Shown here one piece after another: positions 1 through 12,200 of a stretch of DNA of 64,000 bases. A model generated the notes under the pieces. It was not told the DNA's origin. It made no database searches and saw only the letters and a list, made by a program, of their open reading frames with translations. Source of the DNA: Entomortierella parvispora (taxonomy: Eukaryota > Mortierellomycota > Mortierellomycetes > Mortierellales > Mortierellaceae). The first letter of the stretch is position 1, and each line of letters starts with the position of its first letter. The DNA lies in the NCBI GenBank assembly GCA_963573315.1, contig OY752151.1, positions 1,488,001-1,552,000 of the forward strand, given 5' to 3'. The position numbers and the translations under genes are program-made.

Positions 1-2466
1 TCCAATCAGGGTCCTCGAGATCGAATCTTCTACTATTGGAAATCCTTGGTAATTGGTATCGGCCAACAGTCTCTCCACCCGATCCAGTCGAGACCCGGAC
101 GCTGGCAAGACCGTGACATCTTTTTGCATCACTTGGGAGACTGCAATGCCGAAGCTGTGCTCTTCCTTATCCAAGAATGGGTATCCGTTCAATCGAATGT
201 ACCGATCTGCAATGCCGCCACGTCCGAAATAATCGCCCACCGTCTTGGTCACCATCAACGTGATCATTGTCGGAAGGATATAGTTTAGTGCTCCAGTCAG
301 CTCAAACATGATGACCACGACGCACACTGTCAATCTCATGACGCCTCCAAGAGCGGCAGCAGCACCCAGAAAAGCATATGTTCCAGGAGTAATGCACGGC
401 ACATCCGGCTTGCAGCTCGAAAAGAGAACAAATCCTGGGTAGGCCACCTGAGCCGCTCGTACGACCAAACCAAGCATCCGTCCAAACAAAGCTCCGATAG
501 CCATGGAGGGCACAAAGATACCAGCTGGGACCTTGGCTCCATACGAGATGGTACATGTCAAGATTCGCATGATGAGTGCCAAGAAAAGAAGCGCCACCAT
601 CTTCCAGGTGTTTTCCGGCTTGCAGAGACCCATGTAATCCTCCGATCCCTCACACTCACGGAACAAGATACTCATGCTCTCCGCCATGTCGATCTTCATG
701 AAGATGTTCCAGTACGCGAAGGTGCACGTCAAGAAGGCCAAAGTCGCGGCCTCGATCACGCCATAGTCTGCAAGGTACTTTTTCCTGACGTGTTGCACTT
801 TGACATTGTACTTGATAATCAAGGCTCCATAAAGTCCCTACCGGCGTTAACAGATGATTAATGAATAGGTCAACAAGGTATACCATAACCGGACTTGAAG
901 CTGATACTTTGTGGACAAGCCTCAACTTACTCCGAAGATTCCGAGGAGAACGAAAAAAATCATCTCGAAAAAGTGCCAGTCGCGATCATAAGAGACCTGG
1001 AACATGACCAGCTTTCCAGTACGATAAGGATTCATGGTCTGCAGCGTGACGGTTGCAACCAAAGCACAAAAGAAACTCCTCCACATGGTCTTTGCCGGGA
1101 AATGGTTGCTCATCTCCTCGAACGAGAAGAGGACACCACCGATCGGCGCACCAAAGGCAACAGCCACGCCTGCAGCAGCAGAAGCAGAGATGATCTCTCT
1201 TGATTTGGCTCGACTCCTTTGGTATTTGGGAAACAGTCTCGAGACGACATGACCGGCGCAGCAGGCAATGTGGATCGAAGGTCCCTCCTTGCCGACACTC
1301 AGATTTGCAGCCACGGACATGGCGAGCCCTAGACTTTTGATAACAAGTGTCCATCCTCCTAGATATCCTTTCATAATGAAACCAGCTACAGGTGGATTTG
1401 CAGAGGCGATTGTTAATCATCATACTCACTGTCCTTCGTTTGACCAATGTTGATCATTGTGTGTCGTTTTACCTAAAATGCATTTGATTTCGGATATCCC
1501 TGATCCAGCAGCATATCTTGCGTATCGCTTGACAATAAACGCGGCAGATGCTGCAAATGAAGTCTGTGGGATTCGAGCGGTCAATTGTCTTTCCTCAGTA
1601 GATTCACTTTTCGTCCAAGAGAGCAACGCTTACGGCACTTACTGCAAATACCAAGTAAAAAATATAATCGATGATAGCGAAGCCACTCCAGGGACTCCAT
1701 TCATCGCAGTATCCATCTAGAGTGAAAGGATATTCCTCCAATGAATCAGTCCTCCTGTCATCTGCGGGGTGGCAATCATGTCACTCTGAAGTTTCCATGT
1801 CATCGGTTTACCTTCAGACTCGACTCCCCAACAACAAAACTTCTGGTTGAGCCACCAAGCGTAGGAACAATGGCCGAGCTTGATATCCGATAACCACTCT
1901 GTACAGATGGCAATGAACGCAGCATTGATGCCAATAACGACTCCGACCAGCGAAACCACCAACCATGCCTGTCCTGCTTCATACGACTCCCAAAGATAAG
2001 AAACCCAAGAATGATTTGCCTCTGCCGTCTTGGAGTTTTGTCTATAACGTTCCCGTACTGCATCCTGAACCCAATCTACAAAGGAAGAGTAACACTGACT
2101 CTGTCTTAGTATCTCTGCGCGCCATCCTGGATGTCCGCTTTGCCATGGCAATACTACTTTACCTATTGTCGTGAAATCCTCGTATTGCTTGACTTCCTGT
2201 AGCGCCTTCTCGTATCCTGTGGGTTCATTGAATAGATCTGGGTTGAGCGGTGCTGGGAATCGATCCAGAAAGCTCTGAAAACTACAAAGCGCATCACCAC
2301 GGAGGGAACAGTCAAGTAGGATAAAGGGTGTAAGTTTCTGTCTTTCGAGAATAAGGCGGATGGCCAACGCATGGGCACATGACATGAACCCCACGAATGA
2401 GACAAGCGATGCAATGTACCTGATGGGTCCGAGGATACCGTCCTGGTTCCCTGTCTGATGCTGCAT
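1..2466 (-). CDS. GEF1: GEF1/ClC-3-type voltage-gated chloride channel or Cl-/H+ exchanger, C-terminus cut by window edge
   Basis: Membrane chloride transporter of the CLC family, expected in Golgi/endosomal membranes where it supplies counter-ions for acidification. Read on the minus strand, supported exons are about 2466-2163 (a further in-frame intron at 2282-2419 is possible), 2075-1812, 1716-1643, 1563-1473, 1385-931 and 837-1, all with GT-AG borders and matching phases. Joined they give the cytosolic start YEDFTTIDWVQDAVRER, the selectivity motif GSGISEIKCIL, the gating-glutamate motif GKEGPSIH, the helices around ISYGAKVPAGIFVPSMAIG, and the start of the CBS region (TNYQGFPIVED) at the edge. 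GSGISEIK with Ser in place of the usual Pro is also how I remember yeast Gef1. The start codon is uncertain: 2466 is the first in-frame ATG, but an upstream exon cannot be excluded. The family call is secure; the exact N-terminus is not. Confidence 0.9.
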
Positions 2467-2806
2467 TGTCCAATGTCAAGTATTTGAATGGCAGCCAAGA
2501 GGTTTGGAGGAACTGGGAATCGCGTGAGTGCAGATTTCGTGTTCTTCGGACTGTCGATGGGGATCAGAGAAATATCGGTTCCTGCGGTCAAGGAGGAATG
2601 CCGTTGCGCATGAGCCGGAAGCAGTAGAGGTAATGGAGTCGTGAGCGGACGAAAGTCGAAAAGTGGGGAAGAAAGGCAGCTATCTTTCTCTCTCTTCGCG
2701 CAACCGACCGGGACACGTTCGAATTTGTGAGAATAAATTATAAATTTCCTTGTCGAGCACAGAATGGTCGCTTTTTTTTAGAATAATCATGATGGGTCCA
2801 TTTCAC

Positions 2807-3130
2807 TCAGGCCGACGCTCCTTGACGAGAAACAGCCACCGCACTTGGTCCCACACGCGCGCGATGACTTTTTACTAGTCGACATTTCTGTCCAAAGTTG
2901 GAGATCACCTGACAGTTACGGTAACTTCGAGCGGGGCCGCGGATCTGAGAATCGGGTGTTTTTTCATGACCATAGGGAAAATAAAGGATTTTCGATTTTA
3001 TGACCTAGATCGATGCTCCTCGACAAGAAACATTCATCGCACTTGGTCTCGCGTCTGGAAGATGACTTTTTACTAGTCGACATTGCTGTTCAAAGTCGGA
3101 GAGCACCTGATACTTAAGGTAAGTTAGAGC
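2807..3130. repeat. Left arm of inverted-repeat (fold-back) element
   Basis: This stretch is the reverse complement of 4051-4380 with few differences. It consists of two tandem copies of a ~190-nt unit, each carrying a core like GTCGACTAGTAAAAAGTCATC in reverse orientation, followed by a conserved part containing CCGATTCTCAGATCCGCGG on the other strand. The two arms enclose about 920 bp (3131-4050). I could not identify target-site duplications because the outer right boundary is blurred by an extra repeat copy. Confidence 0.8.
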
Positions 3131-3222
3131 AAAGGGAAACAGGCGTTTGTTTTTATCAGGTTTATTTGGGTCAGTGTCCAAGAATTCCAATGCCCCTACA
3201 TCTTCAAGCGGCGCTAATACCA

Positions 3223-3669
3223 TCAACAATTGGGTGCAACAAGTACTACGAGGGTGGCACTAAAAGATAACAATATAGGTATAGAAGAACATAAAAGAAC
3301 ATGTAATGTTTGGGGGGTCGTGGGGCCTGAGTTGGGGTCAATTGCTGACTCTCGGCTGCGTTCCTCCTGTGCGAGGCGCCGATACTCGTTCTGGTGAACA
3401 ATTTTGTTGACCGCAAGGTCAATGGATGTTGTCACCTGGGTGGCATTGAAATGTTGGTTCTCGAGGATATGGAGAAAGTGAAATATACGGATCTGATGAA
3501 GGACGGTTGTTAGAAGCGCAATTGCACTGATATTGCTCGTGGGAAGGAGCTGCTCAGAATAGCCATAGAGGAGAAGTTCGATGAACTCCCATGAGAAACC
3601 CAAGTTTCCGACGTTTGTGGTTATCGACGAGCGCCAAACTTGGAGATTCCGCGGGAATGTGAAAATCAT
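3223..3669 (-). CDS. ORF of unknown function inside the fold-back element
   Basis: A 148-residue open frame lies between the two inverted arms. It has a protein-like composition (for example LLTTVLHQIRIFHFLHILEN), and a second open frame (3554-3946, minus) overlaps its start region, so this may be a spliced or frameshifted remnant of a larger gene carried by the element. I recognise no domain and no transposase signature. It could also be a chance frame. The start at 3669 is the first ATG after an in-frame stop, and no intron join with the upstream frame could be made confidently. Confidence 0.3.
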   Translation of the reverse strand: MIFTFPRNLQVWRSSITTNVGNLGFSWEFIELLLYGYSEQLLPTSNISAIALLTTVLHQIRIFHFLHILENQHFNATQVTTSIDLAVNKIVHQNEYRRLAQEERSRESAIDPNSGPTTPQTLHVLLCSSIPILLSFSATLVVLVAPNC

Positions 3670-4050
3670 GTGGCAGCCCGTCTCCTGCGCTGCTCCTCAG
3701 ATTGCGCAGGACTCCTTGAAGGTCTCTTCCATGGCGGAGTGTAGCCGTTTTCGAGAGAGGAGTTTGCTCATTAGAAGGCGCCACCATACCGCTACGAGTG
3801 GTGTGCGGGATGTCGGCCTTCCAGAAAAAGTCCCAAAACTGAGTTGTAAGGTTTTGTCCGGGTGTGTTGTATAGGGGAGCTGCTTCCTCTTCCTCTTCCT
3901 CTTCCTTGCTCTTCGTGAGTAGTCTTTGTAGGGCCCCAGTGCACATGTTGCCCAGGTCTATGTCTGATCCCGGCTATGAGTCGTAGGATTTGATCCGCTG
4001 GCTCAGAGACTCAGTGGTGTCGATCCAGAACGCCCGATTCCCTTTGCTCT

Positions 4051-4560
4051 GACTTACCTTAAGTATCGGGCGATCTCCGACTTTGAACATCAATGTCGAC
4101 TAGTAAAATGTAATCACCCAAACGCGAGACCAAGTGCGATGAATTTTTCTTGTCGAGAAGCATCGATCCGGGTCATAAAATCAAAAATCCCTTATTTTTC
4201 CTATGGTCATGAAAAAACACCCGATTCTCAGATCCGCGGCCCCTCTTGAAGTTACCGTAATTGTCAGGTGACTACCGACTTTGAACAGCAAAGTCTACTA
4301 GTAAAAAGTCATCGTACGCGCGTGGGACCAAGTGCGCTGAGTGTTTCTCGTCAAGGAGCATCCATCTGGATGATAAAATCGAAAATCCCTTACTTTTCCT
4401 ATGGTCATGAAAAAAAACCCCGATTCTCAGATCCGCGGCCCCACTCAAATTTACAATAACTGTCAGGTGACCACCAACTTTGGACAGCAATGTCGACTAG
4501 GAAAAAGATATTGTACGCATGTGGGACCAAGTACGTCGAGTGTTTCTGGCCGAGGAGCAG
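4051..4560. repeat. Right arm of inverted-repeat element, three tandem copies
   Basis: Inverted relative to 2807-3130. Two copies match the left arm closely. A third, more diverged copy extends to about 4560 (AGTACGTCGAGTGTTTCTGG region). A fourth trace, CAATGTCGACTA-like, is visible near 4635-4645. The core starts with CTTACCTTAAGTATC at 4051, mirroring the end of the left arm at about 3130. Confidence 0.8.
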
Positions 4561-4812
4561 GACCAAATATCAAAATCGACTGGCTTTCGTTTCCTTCCTT
4601 CGGCGGCTAGAGTCGGAGATCATTACTTTGAATAGTAATGTCGACTATTTCAAAGTTATTACCTGTTCGAGGGACTCCGTCTTCTGCTTTGGCAACTTTT
4701 ATTTCTCTGCCAGCTTCAGCGGTCATCTCACTTGCTTCTCTGGAATCCAAACGAACGCAATTCATTGAGATTATTGCTTGTCTAAATCAAATCTTTATTG
4801 CCGTCATGAGTT

Positions 4813-6389
4813 TTATGAGTGTACGCCGCCAAGTACCGTCAGCTCACTGTCAATTCGATCCAGGTCAATGCTTTCGTCGCTCCCATCCTTCCAAAGGTCC
4901 AATTGAACGCTCTGTCGATCATCCAATAGATCTATTATACTACCACAGACACTGCTGGAAACCTATCAAATTCGTTCAGGGTCAATGATAATGGGTAAGA
5001 TCATCAGAAGTATCAACAATGAATGTCCAAACCTCTATCAAAAGCGGCTCTTACCCCAGGCGGATCCAGCATGAAACGCATTCCAACCTTGATACCATCG
5101 GCGACTGGTACTTGAAGAATCTCGCGAAACGCCTTGATCATCATTTTAGGCTGTACGCTGTATTCATCCTTATCCCTTGGTATCATGTCATAGGGTGACC
5201 AGTCAATTTTGCACTAACATTGACGAAGCACCTATTAGTGAGTGGGTGAGAGGTAATGGACTTATCAATGACTTTAACATACCTGGTCAATCAAGTAGAC
5301 ACAGCATTCGTGCCTCTTGAACAGACTCTTTCCTGTTCCAGGGCTTTTAAAGCTGGCCTCAACGTGAATCACCCACTCGTCAAAACTACCCAGATCCAGG
5401 GTGAACACATCTACCAGCTTTGATCCAGGCAGTAATACATCCAGACTAGTATTCGTCGGAGGCTTGTCTTCTTTCATCCCTACTACCGCCTCTCCTCTTG
5501 TTTGGTAAATCGAATACTCCTTCTTTGTAACCTCTTTTGCACCTCTATAGGGTGGAACGCGAAAAGATGAATTAAATGGGGTTAATCGGATGAAATTTCA
5601 TTGAGATCGGTCCTTATGAGTATTCTTTGACAGTTGAATTACCGTTTGGTGGTGATGAGAGTGCTGGACTTCATATTCGCTGATGAATCGAAGCACTGTA
5701 CAAACGTGTTGTTTTCATCGTTGATTCTTCCAATCCTCAATGTTCCAGTCACTCCAGGGATTGGAAATTGGCTTTTGTTCTCCGTGGTGAGTGTCAATAC
5801 TGGCTTTCCTAACTGTTCGTCGCGCTCAATCCGAGAACCTAAAAGAAGACCCAAATTAGCATTGGAGAAAGACGATAAGGATTACACAAACTGAATAACT
5901 GGGGTCTAACGGTGTATCTTACAGATATTGAGGCTTGATACCAGGAACAATTCCATCATGTTGCTCATAGTGTGCGTCATCTCCATGCTCTGTTTGAGTT
6001 GGTTTGCCATAGACTAAGAAGCAGTGGTCGGACATTCGGTTAGTCCTATGCATTGGAAAATACCAAATATCAAGCAATCAAGGCCTTACCTGGTAGGCAT
6101 TTCCAAGTGATCCTTGCATCCCCTGAACGCTAGAAGCCAGGAGGTTTACCATGGCGGACCTAAATGGACCATTAAGACGAGCGGCGTAACAATGACCAAA
6201 GGTCAGCAGAGTTCCCTTCAGTCCTGAAGTTTGTCCTGGTCATTTGTGACCAACTGTTTACATCTCAGGGGCGATTCCTGGTCCTGCATCATTCACGGGC
6301 GACGAACTGACTGATTCTGGGTCGGCTGGCTCTGGGCTGCCGATGTGTCTTTTTCTCTTGACTGGGTCCATGGGGTTGCTGCTTGTCAT
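4813..6389 (-). CDS. Seven-exon gene, protein of unknown function (351 aa)
   Basis: I do not recognise this protein. Exons on the minus strand: 6389-6262, 6159-6090, 6013-5923, 5838-5643, 5544-5283, 5213-5055, 4962-4813. Every junction is GT-AG, phases match, and the sum is 1056 nt (351 codons plus TAA), which strongly supports a real gene although no exon exceeds 262 nt. The N-terminal ~45 residues are polar (MTSSNPMDPVKRKRHIGSPE) with a KRKR nuclear-localisation-like patch. A Met/Gln-rich, probably helical segment follows (about 43-90, including SMANQLKQSMEMTHTMSNMM). The rest is an ordered-looking beta-rich region (about 95-300) with FDEWVIHVEASFKSPGTGKS and CKIDWSPYDMIPRDKDEY, and the tail is acidic. 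No signal peptide or membrane segment is seen. It is transcribed divergently from TAF6 with 173 bp between start codons. Confidence 0.75.
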
Positions 6390-6562
6390 TGAAGGCGTTC
6401 CTGTGTACGTTAGTAGACTGACACGAACAGCAAAACTAAGAACAGAGAACTACAGTGCATTTGCATCACAGTCACACATTTTTTTCCCCTTTGAAGCAAC
6501 TTGCAGCAGCGCATGTCCGCTTTGTTGCCTTAATCACATTCACTTCAGCAAGCAACACAAGG
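6390..6562. promoter_or_regulatory. Compact bidirectional promoter between unknown gene and TAF6
   Basis: Only 173 bp separate the start codons of the minus-strand seven-exon gene (6389) and TAF6 (6563), so both 5' UTRs and any core promoters must lie here or overlap the coding regions. There is a T-run at 6478-6488. I see no TATA box. Confidence 0.55.
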
Positions 6563-8449
6563 ATGAGCACTTTCCCATCCTCGACCATAAAGGCATGTCG
6601 GCCTGCAGTGCCATCCCCTGAAGAATAGGCTGCACTCAAGTATGCCTTGGACGCGTCCCTTGAAAAGGATTCGTAATAACAATGCTGCGATTCAACTCAA
6701 TCTAGGACATCGCCGAGTCCGTAGGAATCCCCAACCTCAAGGATGATGTTGCCGTCTCACTGGCGCAGGATGTCGAATACCGCATTCATGAGGTTGTTCA
6801 AGAGGCTATGAAGTTCATGCGCCACGGCAAGCGGACCAAATTGACCGTTGACGACATTAACCACGCCCTGCATGTTCGCAACGTTGAGGTACCGACAATG
6901 AAAAGAACTATGTTTGCTCGTCAAGCAGACTGCTAATGTACACACTATCTCTCTAGCCTCTGTATGGATTCAGCTCAGCAGATCCAACACGATTCAGGAG
7001 AACGGTAGCAGGATCAGGTGCTACTGGGACAAACGAGATCTTCTTTGTTGAAGACGAGGAACTGGATTTTGAAACCATTCTCAGCGCCCCTCTTCCCAAA
7101 GTGCCTCTCGATGTTACATATACTGGTAATAACCCATGGAAAGCAAAGCATGGAGTCCACTGAATGACTGTCGTCTTTCGATGTCTAATCCATACGTCAC
7201 ACTTCTAGCTCATTGGCTTGCGATTGAAGGAGTGCAACCCGCCATTGCCCAAAACCCAACACCTGTTGACGCCAAAGCAGACCTCTTGAGCAAACGGATC
7301 AAATTGGACTCTGGATCACAACCCGTCGTCCCTGGCATCAAGCCTGCTTCGAACGTATCAAACGCCAACTCTAACAATGTCTCGAACGGAGCAGAGATCA
7401 AGCCACTTGTCAAACATGTGTTGTCCAAGGAATTGCAAATGTACTATGAGAGAATCACGAGCGCAGTATTGAGCCAGGAGGAAGTCTTGCGAGCAACAGG
7501 AATTAGCAGCTTGCAGAATGACCCTGGTCTTCACCAACTTCTGCCCTACTTTGTGCAGCTGGTGGCGGAGAAGGTCACCCAAAACACTAGGAACCTGGCT
7601 GTTTTGGAGTCGATGATGGCCATGGTTCGCGCCTTGCTCAACAACGATAATCTTTTTGTGGAACCCTACGTAAGTTGCAAATGAGACATTTCTCTCTGAA
7701 CAAGACGATGGTGGGCTAACATTCCGCATATTCCGACTCCTTCACTGTAGCTTCACCAATTAATGCCCACGATTTTGACCTGCATTGTTGGAAAGCGACT
7801 CGGAGAATCACCGCAGGAAGATCACTGGGCCTTGCGGTCGACTGCCACAGATATTGTTCTTTTGATTTGTCGCAAATATGGTGCCTCCTATCATACCCTG
7901 CAGCCTCGCGTGACAAGGACATTGCTAAGAGCTTTCATGGACCCAGAAAAGCCCTTTACAACACATTACGGAGCGATCTTGGGTTTGTCTAGAATGGGAA
8001 CAGAGGTGTTCAAGACGTTGGTCGTTCCCAACTTGAAGACATATTCGGTGGTGCTCGAGCCAGAACTGGAGGACGAAAATATGATGGAGATTGATGCAGA
8101 TGGAACGGAAACACCAGCTATGAAGAGCGAGGCTGCTCATTGTCGGGACGCTCTGTTGGTAAGTGATTTGTCAATGTTTGGTAACCGTTATAAAACGACG
8201 CTAGACTAAGATTTAACCGGTGATTTTTGTGTTCTGATTTATCCATCAAAGATTGGACTTCGAGCCTTGGTCAAGAGCGAATCAGATAGGGCCAAGGTCG
8301 CCAGCACAGATACGTCAACGGCGACGATAGAAGACGTTAAAGAACCTCTGGCGATTGCTATTGGTGAAGTGCTTGCACAAGCACTTTTGAAAGAAGAGGG
8401 TATTGAGCAGGAAGTTCCGGGGATCGTTGCTGTGATTGAGTCCTGCTAA
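6563..8449 (+). CDS. TAF6: TAF6, histone-fold subunit of TFIID (482 aa)
   Basis: Subunit of the general transcription factor TFIID; its histone fold pairs with TAF9. Exons: 6563-6592, 6706-6888, 6957-7125, 7209-7669, 7751-8158, 8252-8449 (1449 nt, 482 codons plus TAA). The protein starts MSTFPSSTIKDIAESVGI. The histone fold covers about residues 5-70, with QDVEYRIHEVVQEAMKFMRH and KLTVDDINHALHVRNVE, and the TAF6-typical PLYGF follows directly. AHWLAIEGVQP introduces the C-terminal HEAT-repeat domain (about 220-440: LSKELQMYYERIT, RSTATDIVLLICRKYG, THYGAILGLSRMG). Length and order match the family. Intron 1 has a GC donor (AAAG|GCATGT); the nearby GT donor would create a stop, so the GC site is required. 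A poly(A) signal follows the stop. Confidence 0.93.
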
Positions 8450-8478
8450 GGACTCTGCACCTGTTTTCATCAAAAAAT

Positions 8479-8484
8479 AATAAA
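8479..8484 (+). terminator. Poly(A) signal AATAAA of TAF6
   Basis: A canonical AATAAA lies 30 nt after the TAF6 stop codon, in an A-rich context. Confidence 0.5.
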
Positions 8485-9238
8485 GAAGGATTAACATTCC
8501 AAAGAGCCACTCACTTGTGCTGCCCCACCCATGGAACCGTTGTAAAGCGGCCACGGACGATAACTTGCAGCTGCAGTGAGTTTCTCAGCCTGCATGCAAT
8601 AATATCCAGAGTGAGAGAAAAAGTTGATGAGAGCAATTGGAGGGTGGGATCACTCAAGGAGACAGAAAGCGACGCGACGAAGGTTTCGTTTAATGAGATC
8701 GGTGGAAGAACAAAAGGAGCGAGGCAAAAGAAGAAAAATGGGTGGTGGAAAGCTGGTCTGGGCTTGTGTCTCCACGGGGTCATCGTCTCCATCCCTCCAT
8801 CCTCTTCTTTTCTTTCTAATCCTCATCACAATCTGATCCCCCTCCCTTCGTCGACTTGTCATTCTGCCATCCATTCATCCATTCTGCCGTACATCCATAC
8901 CTCCATCTGATTGCTCATCCGAAACCTCAACTGGACCGCATTTCACTTGGAAAGCCAGGCCATCTTTTCACTCTTGGTCAAACCCTAACATCAGATCAGC
9001 CTAGGGTAAATCACATGCGTTGCTTCTTTTGCCTGCATTTAGCATTGTCCATTATCATCATCTCAGCAGCTAGTCAATGCTTCATGATATTGCCCGGAAA
9101 TGCTTCTTTTTTTAACGTTTTCTATTGCTCCCAGGTCTACTATATTCCTTTCCTACTTTTTTTGAGGAACCGCTGGCAGGAACCAACGGTACAACAGAAA
9201 AAAGCAAAAAGAACAGACAGGCTATCCAGGAGACGATC
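8485..9238. other. Intergenic region, promoter of the GH47 gene
   Basis: Several open frames occur on both strands, but none shows domain-like sequence. The stretch 8780-8910 is rich in TCC/ATCC repeats of the pyrimidine-rich kind seen upstream of other genes here. I see no gene or RNA. Confidence 0.5.
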
Positions 9239-12200
9239 ATGTTCAAACGAAGTGACCGAGGGAGCGGGATTCCCTTCCATGACGACAACAAGTATGCAAA
9301 GACTCCGATGGGCATCCACACCAAGGTAACACATACTGAATGACAGGGGGTGCTCCACCAACCAACAACGATCCAACGAACCAAACGGGTCTGTCGACGG
9401 ATTATTTTGTTTATGTCACGTCCAGAAACTGTTGATGGTCACTCAATTTTTCTCTCTGCTGGCTTGGGTCTTTAGGCACAATCCTCCAGGTTGCGCCTTC
9501 GAAAGCGACATGCAGTCTTAGTCCTGTGTGTGTTTGCAGCGACCTACATCTTCTTCAGATCACCGACAAGAACAATCCCCCTTCTATCGAACTCAAACTC
9601 GAATCTGGACAAGAACAACAGCGGCGCTCTGGTCCCTGATCTCGACAAGGCTGGTCCTCGAAAAGGTCAGGCAGAACAGAAATTTGTTATTCCTGAATTA
9701 CACAAAGCTCCGGATCTCCCTGGAGGAAACGATGGCGGCAGTGGCGCGGGAACCCCAGGAGGACCCAAGGAAGTCGTGGACAACAAGGTCGACGACGCGG
9801 CAGCAAAGAAGGCGGCCGCGGATAAAAAGAAGAAAAAGAAGAAAAAAGCGCCACCCACTTTGTTCGAGTTTGATGGCGTCGATACTCCTCGTAAATCCAA
9901 CAAGGACAGCAGCAGCCGCAACAGCAAGGATAAATCAAAGAGTCCTTCGAAACCAAACACTCCATCGCCACCGAACCCTATTATTGAAGATGTCGCCCCT
10001 CCTCCAGTCAAGCAACAGCATCAATGGAGAGACCAACACAACTGGGGCGATAGCTCTGAGTTGAGCAGCAGCGCTGGTGTAAATTCTGATGTTGATTCAG
10101 TCATTGACTCTTCTCTTTCTGATACCGACGATAATGACGATCACGACTCTGTTGACGTTGACGTCAATGACGACTCTATTTATCCTCCTCCTGCAGGCCG
10201 AAACCGTCTCCCAAGTCTGGATGCGGAGAATCGACCTCCTGCTCGGTCAAAGCCCAACCTTCCCCTTTGGGAAGAGCGCAAGAACAGGGTCAAGGACGCT
10301 TTTCTCCATTCCTGGAATGCTTACCGTCGTGATGCTTGGGGCAAGGACGAATACCATCCGATCGCCAAATACGGCACCAACATGATCCGCAAGGGACAGG
10401 GGTTCACAATTGTAGACTCATTGGATACCATCCTCTTGATGGGACTCGACAAGGAATTCAAGGAAGCCAAGGCGTGGGTCCGGGATGAGCTCGATTTTGA
10501 TCAGGATGGAGAGGTGAACCTGTTTGAGACGACCATCCGCGTCCTTGGAGGACTTCTTAGTGCTTACGATCAGTCGGGACACGATGATGTGTTCCTGCAC
10601 AAAGCCATTGATCTCGCGGACAGGCTCATGGGCGCGTTCAAGACCGCTAGTGGTATTCCCTACGCCAGCGTTCATCTTCGGGATAAAACAGGTGTGCCGA
10701 GCCATGACCGTGGTATCAGCTCCACATCCGAGGTGGCGACTTTGCAACTCGAGTTCAAATACTTGTCGTATCTTACCGGCGATGACAAATACTGGAATGC
10801 AGCGGAGAACGTGATCTTGAAGATGAGGGACCTTGATAGTTTGGATGGACTTGTCCCGATCTACATCAATCCTTACACTGGAAACTTCCAGGGTGGCGAG
10901 ATCCGTCTTGGATCCCGTGGTGACAGCTACTATGGTAAGGCAGAAGCTTTGTTTATAGATAACCGAGGGAATTCTTCATGCGCAAGTGTTCTAATTTCTC
11001 TCTCCTTTCTTTTCAAACACTCGCAGAATATTTGATCAAACAGTACTTGCAAACAGGAAAGACAGAATCAGTCTATAAGGATATGTACGAGCATGCGATT
11101 AGTGGCGTAAAGAAGCATCTCTTGGGCCGTACCATCCCCCACAACTTGTTATTCGTAGGCGAGATCAGCAAACACGAACCCTCGAATTTGTCTCCGAAGA
11201 TGGATCATTTGGTCTGTTTCTTGGGGGGTACGATGGCCTTGGCCTCGACAGAGGGCAATTGCCTGAACCCCACCTTGTTCCCTCGATCTCGGCTGGACCG
11301 CGTTCAGGAGGAGGACTTTAGGATCGGAGAGGAACTGACCGAGGCTTGTTACGAGATGTACCGTCAAACTGAGACTGGGTTGGCTCCCGAGATTGTTTAT
11401 TGGGTCCAGAAACAAGAACAAATCCGAGGCAAATCGCAATTGCAACATACCCCCGGCTCTGACTTCATTATCAATGATCGCGATGGACATAACTGGCTTC
11501 GCCCAGAGGCGGTTGAGAGTTTGTTCTATATGTGGCGTCTGACAGGCGATGACAAGTACAGGTAAGATCCAGTCTCTTTTTTACTCTTGGATGCTTACCG
11601 TAAGTGTCAAAGTTAACATAGCATCGAATACTGACCACGGCTAATGGCTGATTCTGTAGACATTGGGGCTGGAAGATCTTTGAAGCAATGGAAAAATACA
11701 GCAAGGTGCCATCAGGAGGCTTTAGCTCCATTCACGACATTCGTCGCGCCAACAACATACACTTTTCGGACAAGATGGAGACCTTTTTCTTGGCGGAGAC
11801 TCTAAAATACTTCTACCTACTCTTCGGATCGAGTGATGTCCTACCCTTGGACAAGTATGTGTTCAACACTGAGGCCCATCCTTTACCCATCTTCACCCCG
11901 CCTCAGAAATTCTTGACCAGGACGGCACCTCTTTCCAGAAAGGTGGCGGCTCACGTTGTAGAAGAGGATGCGCCTGTTGACCTGACAGAGGATATTGCGC
12001 TTTCAGAGAATAATGAGGATGACGAAGCCGTAGGATCGGATGACAGCATCCTAGAGGAAGAGGCTGGAGATAACAAGGAGCAGCAGCCAACTGTTGAAGG
12101 CAAGCAAGAAGACACTTCATCGTCGCCAACCACCCCCAATACCGAGGAACCAGGTTCTCTTGCGGACGAGGTTGATCAAGGCTTGGAGGACATCGCGGTC

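Noticed and set aside
6593-6705. GT donor at 6596 for TAF6 intron 1
   Set aside because: It would join in a phase that creates an immediate stop and breaks the histone-fold start.
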